Assembly (NCBI GenBank): GCA_018902765.1
Contig: JAHIQC010000229.1
Location: 1-10,094 of the forward strand
Length of the DNA: 10,094 nt
DNA from: Actinomycetota bacterium
Lineage (GTDB): Bacteria > Actinomycetota > Coriobacteriia > Anaerosomatales > JAHIQC01
Direction of reading: 5' to 3'
Of this stretch, positions 1 to 7,228 are shown piece by piece. The translations under genes and the position numbers were made by a program. The notes beneath the pieces are model-generated. The model saw only the letters and a program-made list of their open reading frames with translations, searched no databases and was not told where the DNA came from. Position 1 is the first letter of the stretch. Each line of letters begins with the position of its first letter.

Positions 1-1553
1 CAGGAGCGCTGCTCTGTCGTCGTGTGGATATCCGGAGTCGGGCGCGCGTGGATATGGGCGCGGTCATCGGCGATGAGGTCATGATCGGCCAAGGCGCGGT
101 CGTCGCGGCCAATGTGCAGATCTACCCATATAAGCGAGTAGAGCCTTCGGCTCAAGTAGCTGAGTCGTTGATCTGGCAGAGCACGGGCGTGCGCTCGTTG
201 TTCGGGGAGAACGGAATCGACGGTCTGATCGGCATCGACATCACGCCGGAGCTTGCTCTAAGGGTCTCGCAGGCATTTGGATCGCTCTTGCCGAAGGCCT
301 CGCACGTGATAGTCAGTCGAGACGCCAGCCGCGCTTCACGCATGATCAAGCGCGCTCTTGTCGCGGGGTTGAACAGCGCAGGCTGCAACGTGCGTGACCT
401 GCGCGTGGCGTCACCCGCGATCAACCGCTTCACCACGCATGACACCAGGTGCGTGGCCGGTATGCATGTGAGGCAGTCCACCCTGGATCCGCAGATCGTC
501 GAGATCCACTTCTTTGACAAGACGGGCCTGGACATCGCCCCTTGGGAGGAAAAGAAGGTCGAACGGCTCTACTTCCGTGGCGAGTTTCGGCGCGCATTCC
601 TCGACGAGGTGGGGGATATCATCTACCCGCCTCGTGCGATTGAGTACTACTCAGCGGGTCTCAGCTATGCCTTGGAGCACTACCAGCTCGACGATAGCTG
701 GATCAAGGTGGTGGCCGATCTATCAAACGGCGTTGGCTCGGTGGTGCTCCCGCAGGTCGTCGCCGGATGGCATGTGAACATGTTGTCGCTCAACCCCTTC
801 TCTGACGCTGAACGATCCGTGATTTCAGCGTCAGAGGGTGTGCCCGATTATCAAGAGATGCTTCACGCAATCGAGCTGTTCGGAGCTGACTTCGGAATTC
901 GCTTCGAGCCCAGTGCGGAGCGGGTGACTCTTGTGTCGCCAACAGGAGAGGTGCTCTGCGGCCACACTGCTTTGCACGCCATGGTTGATCTGTGGTGTCG
1001 CACTGACGCTACTGGCAAGCCGATTGCGGTTCCAATAGCCGCTTCACAGGTAGTGGAACAGATAGCGTCTCGCACAGGGCACAAGGTTCTGCGCCCAGGC
1101 CGATCACGCAGGTCATTAGCAACTCTCGCGCGCTCCCATGACATCGGTTTCGCTGGGTCAACTTCGGGCGGGTACATATTCTCCGACTTCCTCGCGTCCT
1201 ACGACGGTGTCATGACGCTTGGTATGCTTGCCAGAATGTTGGCTACCGACGGGCGTTCGTTGTCCCAGGTCGTGGCCGAGCTCCCGACCTTCCACCTGCT
1301 GGAGTCCGAGATCGCGTGTCCACCCGATCGCAAGGGTGCTGTGATGCGGGCGGTCACCGAGCGAGCCGCGGGCATGTCTCCTGACCTCACTGAGGGCGTC
1401 AAGGTGACGGTGGACGGCGGATGGGCGCTGGTTCTGCCGCACAGTTCAGACCCAGTGGTCACGGTCTACTCGGAGGGCTCCGATCCGGCGCAGGCGCTCG
1501 AGTTGGCCGAGGAGTGGAAAGCAATCGTTGAGGCGGCGGCAACGGGTGGGTAA
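1..1553 (+). CDS. Mannose-1-phosphate guanylyltransferase/phosphomannomutase-type protein, 3' part, degenerate mutase domain
   Basis: The reading frame is open to the left edge (first whole codon at 3), so the GTG at 24 is probably internal and the N-terminal nucleotidyltransferase domain lies outside the window. Numbering residues from that GTG, about 1-55 form the end of a left-handed beta-helix with hexapeptide repeats (AVIGDEVMIGQGAVV). About 60-505 resemble a four-domain phosphomannomutase/phosphoglucomutase. The active-site loops are altered. The usual SHNP serine loop reads QSTLDP around Ser152, the metal loop DGDGDR reads EPSAER (295-300), the sugar loop reads STSGGY, and the phosphate loop SGTEP reads HSSDP. 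The HVR...DPQ variant resembles, from memory, actinobacterial and cyanobacterial proteins annotated as mannose-1-phosphate guanylyltransferase. The family makes GDP-mannose or a related sugar nucleotide for envelope glycans. Here the mutase-like half probably has lost or changed catalysis and may be structural or regulatory. The family call is firm; the exact substrate is unknown. Confidence 0.85.
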   Translation, partial: GALLCRRVDIRSRARVDMGAVIGDEVMIGQGAVVAANVQIYPYKRVEPSAQVAESLIWQSTGVRSLFGENGIDGLIGIDITPELALRVSQAFGSLLPKASHVIVSRDASRASRMIKRALVAGLNSAGCNVRDLRVASPAINRFTTHDTRCVAGMHVRQSTLDPQIVEIHFFDKTGLDIAPWEEKKVERLYFRGEFRRAFLDEVGDIIYPPRAIEYYSAGLSYALEHYQLDDSWIKVVADLSNGVGSVVLPQVVAGWHVNMLSLNPFSDAERSVISASEGVPDYQEMLHAIELFGADFGIRFEPSAERVTLVSPTGEVLCGHTALHAMVDLWCRTDATGKPIAVPIAASQVVEQIASRTGHKVLRPGRSRRSLATLARSHDIGFAGSTSGGYIFSDFLASYDGVMTLGMLARMLATDGRSLSQVVAELPTFHLLESEIACPPDRKGAVMRAVTERAAGMSPDLTEGVKVTVDGGWALVLPHSSDPVVTVYSEGSDPAQALELAEEWKAIVEAAATGG

Positions 1554-1580
1554 CAAGGTGTGGGATTGCGACTCATCGTC

Positions 1581-1609
1581 TTACGATTAGGCCCTCTGCC
1601 TGCTACAAT
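1581..1609 (+). promoter_or_regulatory. Candidate sigma70-type promoter for the DUF881/SBP unit
   Basis: A TACAAT -10 hexamer (1604-1609, five of six matches to consensus) lies 17 bases after TTACGA (1581-1586, three of six). The start would fall near 1616, giving a leader of about 27 bases before the ATG at 1643. It lies in the only gap (89 bases) between the sugar-nucleotide gene and the cassette. A short inverted repeat, ATCGT-CTT-ACGAT (1575-1587), overlaps the -35 and could be chance or a weak operator. The -10 is convincing, the -35 weak. Confidence 0.45.
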
Positions 1610-1642
1610 GCGCGCACCGGCCCTGTTCGAGAATGTGGTTGC

Positions 1643-2371
1643 ATGGACCGCCCAAAGTACTCACCTTCGCTCGTCATCACCGTGGCCGTGCTCGGCTTCA
1701 TCGTCGCGCTCGCATTCAACACGGCTCGCGGGATGGCCGAGGTCCGACCGGAGCGTGCGAGCAATCTCGCTGACGTGGTCCGTGACCTCGAGCTGCAACG
1801 CGTCAACTTGCAGGATCGTTTGGGTGAGTTGCGCACGAGGATGGATGCTTACGACAGCCAGGCCGCACTCGACGCGGGGGTGAACGATTCATACACCCGA
1901 GAACTTGAATCCGTTCGCGAGGCTGCAGGTCTTGTTGCGGTCTCTGGACCGGGGCTACGCGTGATGCTCGGCGACGGTACCGACGTCCCGGCCGGCTCGG
2001 ATCCCAATGATTATCTGATTCACGACACTGACATCGCGACCTTCGTGAACGCGCTGTTCGCCGGCGGGGCCACCGCAATCGACGTCAACGGGGAGCGAGT
2101 TGTGGCAACCACCCCCATTCGATGTGCAGGAACCACCATTCTGGTGAACTCCGTGCGACTTGGAGCGCCCTACACCATAAACGCGATCGGCGATGCGCAA
2201 GAGATGAAGCGGGCCTTGGATCTGGATCACAATGCTGAACTGATACTCGGCGCATACCGCGCGCAGTATGGCCTTCAGGTGTCGACCACGCCGGTTCAGG
2301 AATTGAGTGTCGCACCCTTCAAAGGGAGCATGAGACCGGTCTATGCGACGAGTGCAGGGGGCGCAAGCTGA
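1643..2371 (+). CDS. DUF881 family membrane-anchored protein (first paralogue)
   Basis: This 242-residue protein has a short N-terminus, one membrane helix (about 9-27), a charged coiled-coil-like stretch (about 42-70, RDLELQRVNLQDRLGELR) and an extracytoplasmic DUF881 domain (about 88-225). DUF881 hallmarks visible are VSGPGLRVMLGD, a variable loop, then DIATFVNALFAGGATAIDVNGERV and INAIGDA. The biochemical role is unknown. From memory, the family sits beside small basic protein genes, as ylxW/ylxX-sbp before ftsAZ in Bacillus subtilis and Rv1823-Rv1825 in Mycobacterium tuberculosis, which suggests work at the division or growth zone. No strong Shine-Dalgarno precedes the ATG; only GAGAA about 10 bases upstream. 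The ATG is preferred because the helix begins shortly after it. The stop overlaps the next ATG by one base (TGATG), so it is translationally coupled to the SBP gene. Confidence 0.88.
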   Translation: MDRPKYSPSLVITVAVLGFIVALAFNTARGMAEVRPERASNLADVVRDLELQRVNLQDRLGELRTRMDAYDSQAALDAGVNDSYTRELESVREAAGLVAVSGPGLRVMLGDGTDVPAGSDPNDYLIHDTDIATFVNALFAGGATAIDVNGERVVATTPIRCAGTTILVNSVRLGAPYTINAIGDAQEMKRALDLDHNAELILGAYRAQYGLQVSTTPVQELSVAPFKGSMRPVYATSAGGAS

Positions 2372-2712
2372 TGGTTCTCCTGCTCGCTCTCGCTCTTGGT
2401 GTCGCACTTGGCCTACTCACGGACATTGCAATCCCAGCGGCGGTCCTGACTTACGTCGGCGTGGCCGTGCTCGCGGCCTTTGACTCCGTCTTGGGCGGCA
2501 TCAGGGCATCACTCGAGCACACCTTCGATGACAAGGTGTTTGCCTTCGGATTTCTCACGAACACGTTGCTTGCCGCTCTCATCGTGTTCATTGGCGATCG
2601 AATCGGTGTGAGGGAACTGTACCTGGCGGCCGTGGTTGCATTCGGTATCAGGCTGTTCGACAACCTCGGAATAGTCCGTCGTCTCCTATTCCAGCGCAAG
2701 GGGTGGGAGTGA
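2371..2712 (+). CDS. sbp: Small basic protein (SBP, DUF1290) integral membrane protein
   Basis: The 113-residue protein is almost entirely hydrophobic, with segments at about 2-18, 22-38, 57-75 and 83-95 and a basic C-terminal tail (RRLLFQRKGW). Family landmarks are the LAAFDSVLGGIRASLE stretch (35-49), the DDKVFAFGFLTN stretch (53-64) and the FGIRLFDNLGIVRR end (91-104). Length is normal for DUF1290. It overlaps both neighbouring DUF881 genes by one base through TGATG junctions, so the three products are probably made in fixed ratio and likely form one membrane assembly (inference). B. subtilis Sbp is the namesake; its molecular function is not established as far as I know. Confidence 0.9.
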   Translation: MVLLLALALGVALGLLTDIAIPAAVLTYVGVAVLAAFDSVLGGIRASLEHTFDDKVFAFGFLTNTLLAALIVFIGDRIGVRELYLAAVVAFGIRLFDNLGIVRRLLFQRKGWE

Positions 2713-3464
2713 TGGGGTCGCCCGCACCTCGTGCCCGGCAGACGCTCACGCATCTGCGCGAAGAGTCCATTCGGGCGATCGTTGCCTCCGAAAGGGCGGT
2801 CGAGCGCCGTTTCAACGAAGCGCGATTGGTTGCCAGCCTGGCCGTCGCGATGTTACTCGTCGGCTTTCTTCTTGTTGCGCAGTGGCGCGGCAACGCGAGC
2901 TTTTCAGCGACTCTCGACAATCAGTCGGATCAGAACCTGGCAATCCTCATCGAAGACCTGACCACGCAGAATTCTGCACTCCGCAACGATGTTATGAGGC
3001 TCGAAGTGCGCATCCTGGACGCCGAAAGGGCAGGCAAGGATCGCGGCGAGGTACTCAATGACGCGGCCAAGGAGCTTGCCGGCATAAGAGCGATTGCGGG
3101 CCTCGATCCGGTATCAGGCCCCGGAGTTGCTGTAGCACTATCGGATCCGGAGCGCGTTTTGCTTCCTCAGGACTTCGTGGCCTTGATAAACGAGTTGCGA
3201 GCCGGTGGCGCCGAGGCCATCGGAATCAACGGAGTCCGAGTGGTGGCGTCTTCCGGTATCTCCGGTACCGACGGAGTGATGAGAGTCGGCGACACCTCGT
3301 TGTCCGCGAACTACGAACTACTGGCCATCGGCGATGCGGCCAACTTGGAACAGTCGCTCGCTTTGCCTGGAGGACTCAAAGCAACCTTGTCGACATTCCC
3401 CGGTGTCACGGTGGTCATCGACCAGCGTGAGGCCATAGCACTACCCGCTGCAGGGACGTCATAG
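2712..3464 (+). CDS. DUF881 family membrane-anchored protein (second paralogue)
   Basis: I start this at the ATG at 2712, which overlaps the SBP stop (TGATG) and follows a purine-rich GGGTGGGAG. A GTG three codons upstream is possible but less likely. The product is 250 residues. It has a basic cytoplasmic tail of about 37 residues, a membrane helix (about 38-57), a coiled-coil-like region (about 74-108), and a DUF881 domain (about 115-245) with VSGPGVAVALSD, VALINELRAGGAEAIGINGVRV and LLAIGDA. It differs from the first paralogue by its longer cytoplasmic tail and a more compact loop after the SGPG motif, so the two are probably not interchangeable and may pair around SBP (inference). The family has no established catalytic activity. 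A 38-base gap separates it from the VanW gene, which is probably co-transcribed. Confidence 0.87.
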   Translation: MGSPAPRARQTLTHLREESIRAIVASERAVERRFNEARLVASLAVAMLLVGFLLVAQWRGNASFSATLDNQSDQNLAILIEDLTTQNSALRNDVMRLEVRILDAERAGKDRGEVLNDAAKELAGIRAIAGLDPVSGPGVAVALSDPERVLLPQDFVALINELRAGGAEAIGINGVRVVASSGISGTDGVMRVGDTSLSANYELLAIGDAANLEQSLALPGGLKATLSTFPGVTVVIDQREAIALPAAGTS

Positions 3465-3488
3465 CGTGCTTGAGCGATTGTAGATTCC

Positions 3489-3496
3489 TAGAAGGA
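3489..3496 (+). promoter_or_regulatory. Ribosome binding site deciding the VanW start
   Basis: TAGAAGGA followed by GC (core AGAAGGAG) lies about five to six bases before the GTG at 3503. It supports that GTG over an in-frame TTG eleven codons upstream at 3470, which has no comparable site. Confidence 0.6.
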
Positions 3497-3502
3497 GCAT
3501 CT

Positions 3503-5455
3503 GTGACCGAGACGCACCATACCGAGGAGAACGCGCCGATCGATGAGTCGGCGATGGACTCATGGCGCACCCGCGCCGAGGAGCGCCGCAGCACCCGCAA
3601 GCGCACCGGACTTATGGGGGCCAAGGACGCCTTCGTATCCTTGCCCGCATGGCAGCGCTGGGCGCTTGCTGTCCCGACAGTCGTCTTGGGACTCGCCATA
3701 ACCTTGGTCAGCGTTGACGTAGCTGCGAGTGCTGGTCGAATCCACCCCGGAGTCACGGCTTCAGGTGTGAAGATCGGTGGATTGAGTGTCGAGGCGGCTT
3801 CCAAGCGCCTTGCGGAGACTCTTCCCGCGCGCATGGAGCAGCCGGTCAAAGTCGCCTATGAAGGGGAATCCTGGGATCTCACGAGTGAGGATCTCCTCGC
3901 ATCCCCAGAAACCACGATCGCCGCTGAGGCGGCGTTCGATATCGGCCGCCGAGGAGAGTTCTTCGACATCGTGGCGACCAGAGCCGCCGCGTGGTTCAGG
4001 CCCGTGCGACTGGACGTACCGGTGACCTCGGACGCTTCCGCAACAGCGGCCGCTATTGCCGACATCGTGTCCAAGATAGACAAACAGCCAACCGACGCTT
4101 CCATCGTCATCGAAGGCACTACACCGTCCATTACTCCCGCGGTCGTAGGGCTGAGGGCGGATCCCGATGTTCTGCGGGCTGAGATTCTGTCTTCTTTGGT
4201 TGGGACGGACAAGTCCGTGAACGTTGATGTCGAATTCGTGCCAGTCCGCGTCACCGACGAGGGTGCCAAACAGGCATTGGCCGATGTGCGGGAGATTCTG
4301 AGTGGACCGGTCACCGTGACCTACGAGTCCAAGAGTTGGGTGTTCACCGCGGCCGAAATTGCCGAGTGGGTGGACTTCCGGATTGCTGAGAGCACCACGG
4401 ACACTGCTGGAGCCGCTGCGAGCACGGACGCACCTGTTCCGACTTCGTCACTGGGCACCGAGGTCCTCGAAGCCTACATCTCCTCGGATGAGGCATCCAA
4501 GACACTCACATCGCGAGTGGGGGAGGCTGGCAAGCCAGCGGTCAACGCCTCGTTCAAGGCTTCGGGCGGCGTAGTGAACATCGTGCCGGGACAAGATGGG
4601 GTCGGCCCGGACGTCATCTCTTTGGCCAAGGAGATGACCGTAGTCCTTAAGGGTGGTGGAGACAGATCCCTGCAGCTTCGCACGTTGCGCGTCGAACCCG
4701 AGATCACAACTGACGAGGCACGTGGCATGGGCATCAAGGAACGCATTTCTTCGTACACGACCACGTACGATGCCGGCAACAAGCCTCGTGTGAACAACAT
4801 CCATACGCTTGCAGACGCCATCGATCACACCTTGATCGCACCCGGTGCCACGTTCTCCTTCAATGGGAGCGTCGGACCGAGAACGGCAGCCAAGGGATAC
4901 CAAGAAGCCCCGGCAATCGTGAATGGGAAGCTGGTTCCCCAGCTCGGCGGCGGGATCTGTCAGGTTGGCACCACGGTATTCAACGCGGTGTACGAGTCAG
5001 GCTTTCCCGTGGTGGAGCGCAAGAATCACTCCTTCTACATCTCCCACTACCCAAAAGGTCGTGACGCGACGGTGTCTTGGGGCGGCCCTGACTTCAAGTT
5101 CAAGAACGACTCGGCGTCGTGGGTTCTACTCGTGACGGGCCACACCAGTTCCTCGCTCACGATCAGCCTCTACGGCACCGATCCGGGCTACGACGTGAGC
5201 TCAAGTACCGGTTCTTGGACAGACATCAAGCCCCATCCGGTCAAGCAAACGCCTGATCCCACGCTCGCGGTGGGCAAACGTATCATCGAAGACTCGGGGG
5301 TCGATGGTAAGACGATCATCGTGACGCGAACCGTCAAGAAGGGCGGAACTCTCGTTCGCGAGGACAAGTTCAAGTCGGTCTACAAGACCAAGGAGGAGGT
5401 AGTCCTCGTGGGTACAGCACCGGTGCCTGGAACAACACCCACGACGACGCCGTAG
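3503..5455 (+). CDS. VanW family wall-associated protein with duplicated PG_binding_4-like domains and C-terminal G5 domain
   Basis: The GTG at 3503 with its Shine-Dalgarno gives 650 residues. Layout: charged cytoplasmic tail (1-50), one membrane helix (about 52-74), then extracytoplasmic domains. Two copies of a PG_binding_4-like domain (about 115-245 and 268-397) each open with a V.YE..SW....E pattern, as in proteins bearing L,D-transpeptidase domains. A VanW domain (about 412-558) contains GATFSFNGSVGPRT, GGGICQVGTTVFNAVYESG and ERKNHSFYISHYP, with Cys486 and His509 inside the conserved block. A G5-like domain (about 582-638, ending EEVVLVGT) and a Pro/Thr tail follow. VanW was named for an accessory vancomycin-resistance gene and its reaction is unknown; this architecture is common in Gram-positives and does not by itself indicate resistance. 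The protein probably binds or modifies peptidoglycan outside the membrane. It lies between the DUF881/SBP cassette and an unrelated metabolic pair. Confidence 0.9.
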   Translation: MTETHHTEENAPIDESAMDSWRTRAEERRSTRKRTGLMGAKDAFVSLPAWQRWALAVPTVVLGLAITLVSVDVAASAGRIHPGVTASGVKIGGLSVEAASKRLAETLPARMEQPVKVAYEGESWDLTSEDLLASPETTIAAEAAFDIGRRGEFFDIVATRAAAWFRPVRLDVPVTSDASATAAAIADIVSKIDKQPTDASIVIEGTTPSITPAVVGLRADPDVLRAEILSSLVGTDKSVNVDVEFVPVRVTDEGAKQALADVREILSGPVTVTYESKSWVFTAAEIAEWVDFRIAESTTDTAGAAASTDAPVPTSSLGTEVLEAYISSDEASKTLTSRVGEAGKPAVNASFKASGGVVNIVPGQDGVGPDVISLAKEMTVVLKGGGDRSLQLRTLRVEPEITTDEARGMGIKERISSYTTTYDAGNKPRVNNIHTLADAIDHTLIAPGATFSFNGSVGPRTAAKGYQEAPAIVNGKLVPQLGGGICQVGTTVFNAVYESGFPVVERKNHSFYISHYPKGRDATVSWGGPDFKFKNDSASWVLLVTGHTSSSLTISLYGTDPGYDVSSSTGSWTDIKPHPVKQTPDPTLAVGKRIIEDSGVDGKTIIVTRTVKKGGTLVREDKFKSVYKTKEEVVLVGTAPVPGTTPTTTP

Positions 5456-5481
5456 AGCCAGAACTGAAAAGGGGTGAGGGG

Positions 5482-6786
5482 ATGTACCAGCCGCAGTACG
5501 AGGCCATGCCGAGGAACGAACTCGAGGGCCTGCAGCTGGAGCGTTTGCGCACGGTATTGAGGCGCGTGTACGACAACGTCGACTTCTATCGCCGGTCTTT
5601 CGACGCCGCGGGGGTCAAGCCCGATGTGGGCTCGCTCGCCGAGTTCGTCAGCTATCCGTTCACCCTCAAGGACGACCTGCGCGATGCATACCCGTTCAAC
5701 CTCTTTGCAGCCCCGCTTCGCGACATTGTTCGAGTCCATTCGTCATCCGGCACCACCGGGCAGATCACCGTTGTCGGCTACACACGAAACGACATAGACA
5801 ACTGGGCCGATCTCATGGCACGCACGATAGCGGCGGCTGGAGGCACGCCTGACGATATCGTGCAGGTGACCTACGGCTACGGTCTGTTCACCGGCGGCCT
5901 TGGGGTTCACTACGGCTCAGAACGACTGGGATGTGTGACCATTCCCATATCCGGCGGCAATACGAAACGTCAAGTCCAAGTACTCAAGGACTTCGGAACC
6001 ACCATACTCGCGTGCACGCCTTCCTACGCGTTGCTCATCGCAGAGACCGCCAAGGAAATGGGCGTCGATCTGTCCACTACCTCGCTGCGCGCAGGTATCT
6101 TCGGTGCGGAGCCGTGGAGCGAGAATATGCGTCTGCAGATACAGGAGCTCCTCGGCATCAAGGCCATCGACATCTATGGCCTATCCGAAGTTCTCGGGCC
6201 CGGCGTGGCCGCCGAATGCGGTGAGCAAAATGGCCTCCACGTGAACGAAGACCACTTCCTGATCGAGATCGTCGATGAGGAGACGTTGCAGCCGGTCCCG
6301 GACGGTGCGTACGGTGAAGTCGTCTTCACGACTTTGACCAAAGAGGGCATCCCGGTGATTCGCTACCGCACTCGGGACATCTCAAGGATCATTCCCGGCG
6401 ATTGCCCTTGCGGTAGAACATCTAAGCGTATGGAGCGCGTGACCGGTCGATCTGACGACATGATCATTGTCCGAGGTGTGAACGTGTTCCCGAGTCAGAT
6501 CGAACAGGTCCTCACGGGGATAGCCGGTGTGGCTCCGCACTATCAGGTCATCTTGGGCAAGAAGGGCACCATGGATACGGTGGAGGTGCGCGTCGAAGTC
6601 GCTCCTGACATGGACTTCGATGAGATTCGCGGCCTGGAGACGCTGCAACGTCGTGTCCGCGCAGAGATCGAATCCGCGCTAGCGGTCTCGATAGCGGTGA
6701 AACTCGTCGAGCCAAAGTCGATTGAACGATCCGAGGGCAAAGCCAAGCGCGTAGTGGACCTTCGTGGCGAGCAGCAGGGAGCGTGA
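5482..6786 (+). CDS. paaK: Phenylacetate-CoA ligase family AMP-forming enzyme
   Basis: The product has 434 residues, full length for the PaaK branch of adenylate-forming enzymes, which join an aryl acid to coenzyme A through an acyl-adenylate. Visible motifs are the ATP loop HSSSGTTGQ (86-94), FGAEPWSE (207-214), IYGLSEVLGPG (231-241), RYRTRDIS (294-301), the hinge GRSDDMIIVRGVNVFPSQIE (322-341), and EGKAKRV near the end, with Lys420 as the likely catalytic lysine. Cys246, His253, Cys308 and Cys310 (ECGEQNGLH and CPCGR) could bind a structural metal (inference). The ATG follows a strong GGGGTGAGGGG. The ACT gene starts four bases after the stop. No other phenylacetate degradation gene is present, so the acid may be an arylacetate from anaerobic aromatic amino-acid breakdown rather than a substrate of the aerobic Paa pathway. 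Exact substrate uncertain. Confidence 0.9.
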   Translation: MYQPQYEAMPRNELEGLQLERLRTVLRRVYDNVDFYRRSFDAAGVKPDVGSLAEFVSYPFTLKDDLRDAYPFNLFAAPLRDIVRVHSSSGTTGQITVVGYTRNDIDNWADLMARTIAAAGGTPDDIVQVTYGYGLFTGGLGVHYGSERLGCVTIPISGGNTKRQVQVLKDFGTTILACTPSYALLIAETAKEMGVDLSTTSLRAGIFGAEPWSENMRLQIQELLGIKAIDIYGLSEVLGPGVAAECGEQNGLHVNEDHFLIEIVDEETLQPVPDGAYGEVVFTTLTKEGIPVIRYRTRDISRIIPGDCPCGRTSKRMERVTGRSDDMIIVRGVNVFPSQIEQVLTGIAGVAPHYQVILGKKGTMDTVEVRVEVAPDMDFDEIRGLETLQRRVRAEIESALAVSIAVKLVEPKSIERSEGKAKRVVDLRGEQQGA

Positions 6787-6790
6787 CAGC

Positions 6791-7228
6791 ATGATCGAAC
6801 AGGTATCTGTCTTCCTTGAGAACAAGCCGGGGCATCTGGCGGAGCTTACTCGGGCGCTTGCCAACGCGGGCATCAATCTTCGAGCGCTCATGCTGGCGGA
6901 CACATCGCAGTTCGGAGTGGCGAGGATCATCTGCGACCACCCGCGCGCGGCCAAAGCGGTGCTAGATTCTGCAGGATTCGGCGTTTCGATCACTCCGGTT
7001 CTTGCGGTCGAGATACCCGACACTCCTGGAGGTATCGCGGACGTACTTGATGTTCTGGGCCGCGCCGGCGTCAACGTGGAGTACGCCTATGCATTCGTGG
7101 AGCCGGGTCGAAGTGCAGCCGTCGACATCTTCAAGGTGGATGATCCGGCAGCAGCCGAGGTGCTCACCGCGGCCGGGATCAACGTGATCGCACCCGATCG
7201 GCTTTACGCGGTCGACACCGCAGTCTGA
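6791..7228 (+). CDS. Tandem ACT-domain protein, probable amino-acid sensor linked to the ligase
   Basis: I choose the ATG at 6791, preceded by AGGGAG nine bases upstream, over an upstream in-frame start inside the ligase gene. The 145-residue product consists of two ACT domains, about 3-68 and 70-140. Each has the ligand-binding turn between strand and helix: ENKPGHLAELTRALANAGIN (10-29) and DTPGGIADVLDVLGRAGVNV (77-96). There is no enzyme or DNA-binding domain. ACT domains usually bind amino acids and tune metabolic enzymes. From memory, small two-ACT proteins of this kind often sit directly after phenylacetate-CoA ligase genes in anaerobes, sometimes near indolepyruvate:ferredoxin oxidoreductase genes. 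A role in sensing aromatic amino acids for the ligase pathway is an inference. Its 3' end overlaps the convergent membrane-protein gene by 25 bases. Confidence 0.87.
   Translation: MIEQVSVFLENKPGHLAELTRALANAGINLRALMLADTSQFGVARIICDHPRAAKAVLDSAGFGVSITPVLAVEIPDTPGGIADVLDVLGRAGVNVEYAYAFVEPGRSAAVDIFKVDDPAAAEVLTAAGINVIAPDRLYAVDTAV

Noticed and set aside
1575..1587. Hairpin as a terminator for the sugar-nucleotide gene
   Set aside because: The stem is only five base pairs, AT-containing, with no following T-run.
1955..2407. A 150-codon minus-strand open frame over the first DUF881 gene
   Set aside because: The plus-strand gene has family motifs and coupled overlaps; this frame has neither.
3856..4903. 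Two minus-strand open frames of about 150 codons inside the VanW gene
   Set aside because: They are antisense shadows of a well-supported gene, rich in Arg/Ser/Thr with no motif and no plausible ribosome binding site.
3503..5455. VanW protein as evidence of vancomycin resistance
   Set aside because: No vanR, vanS, vanH, vanA or vanX genes are present, and PG_binding_4-VanW-G5 proteins are widespread in Gram-positives without resistance.
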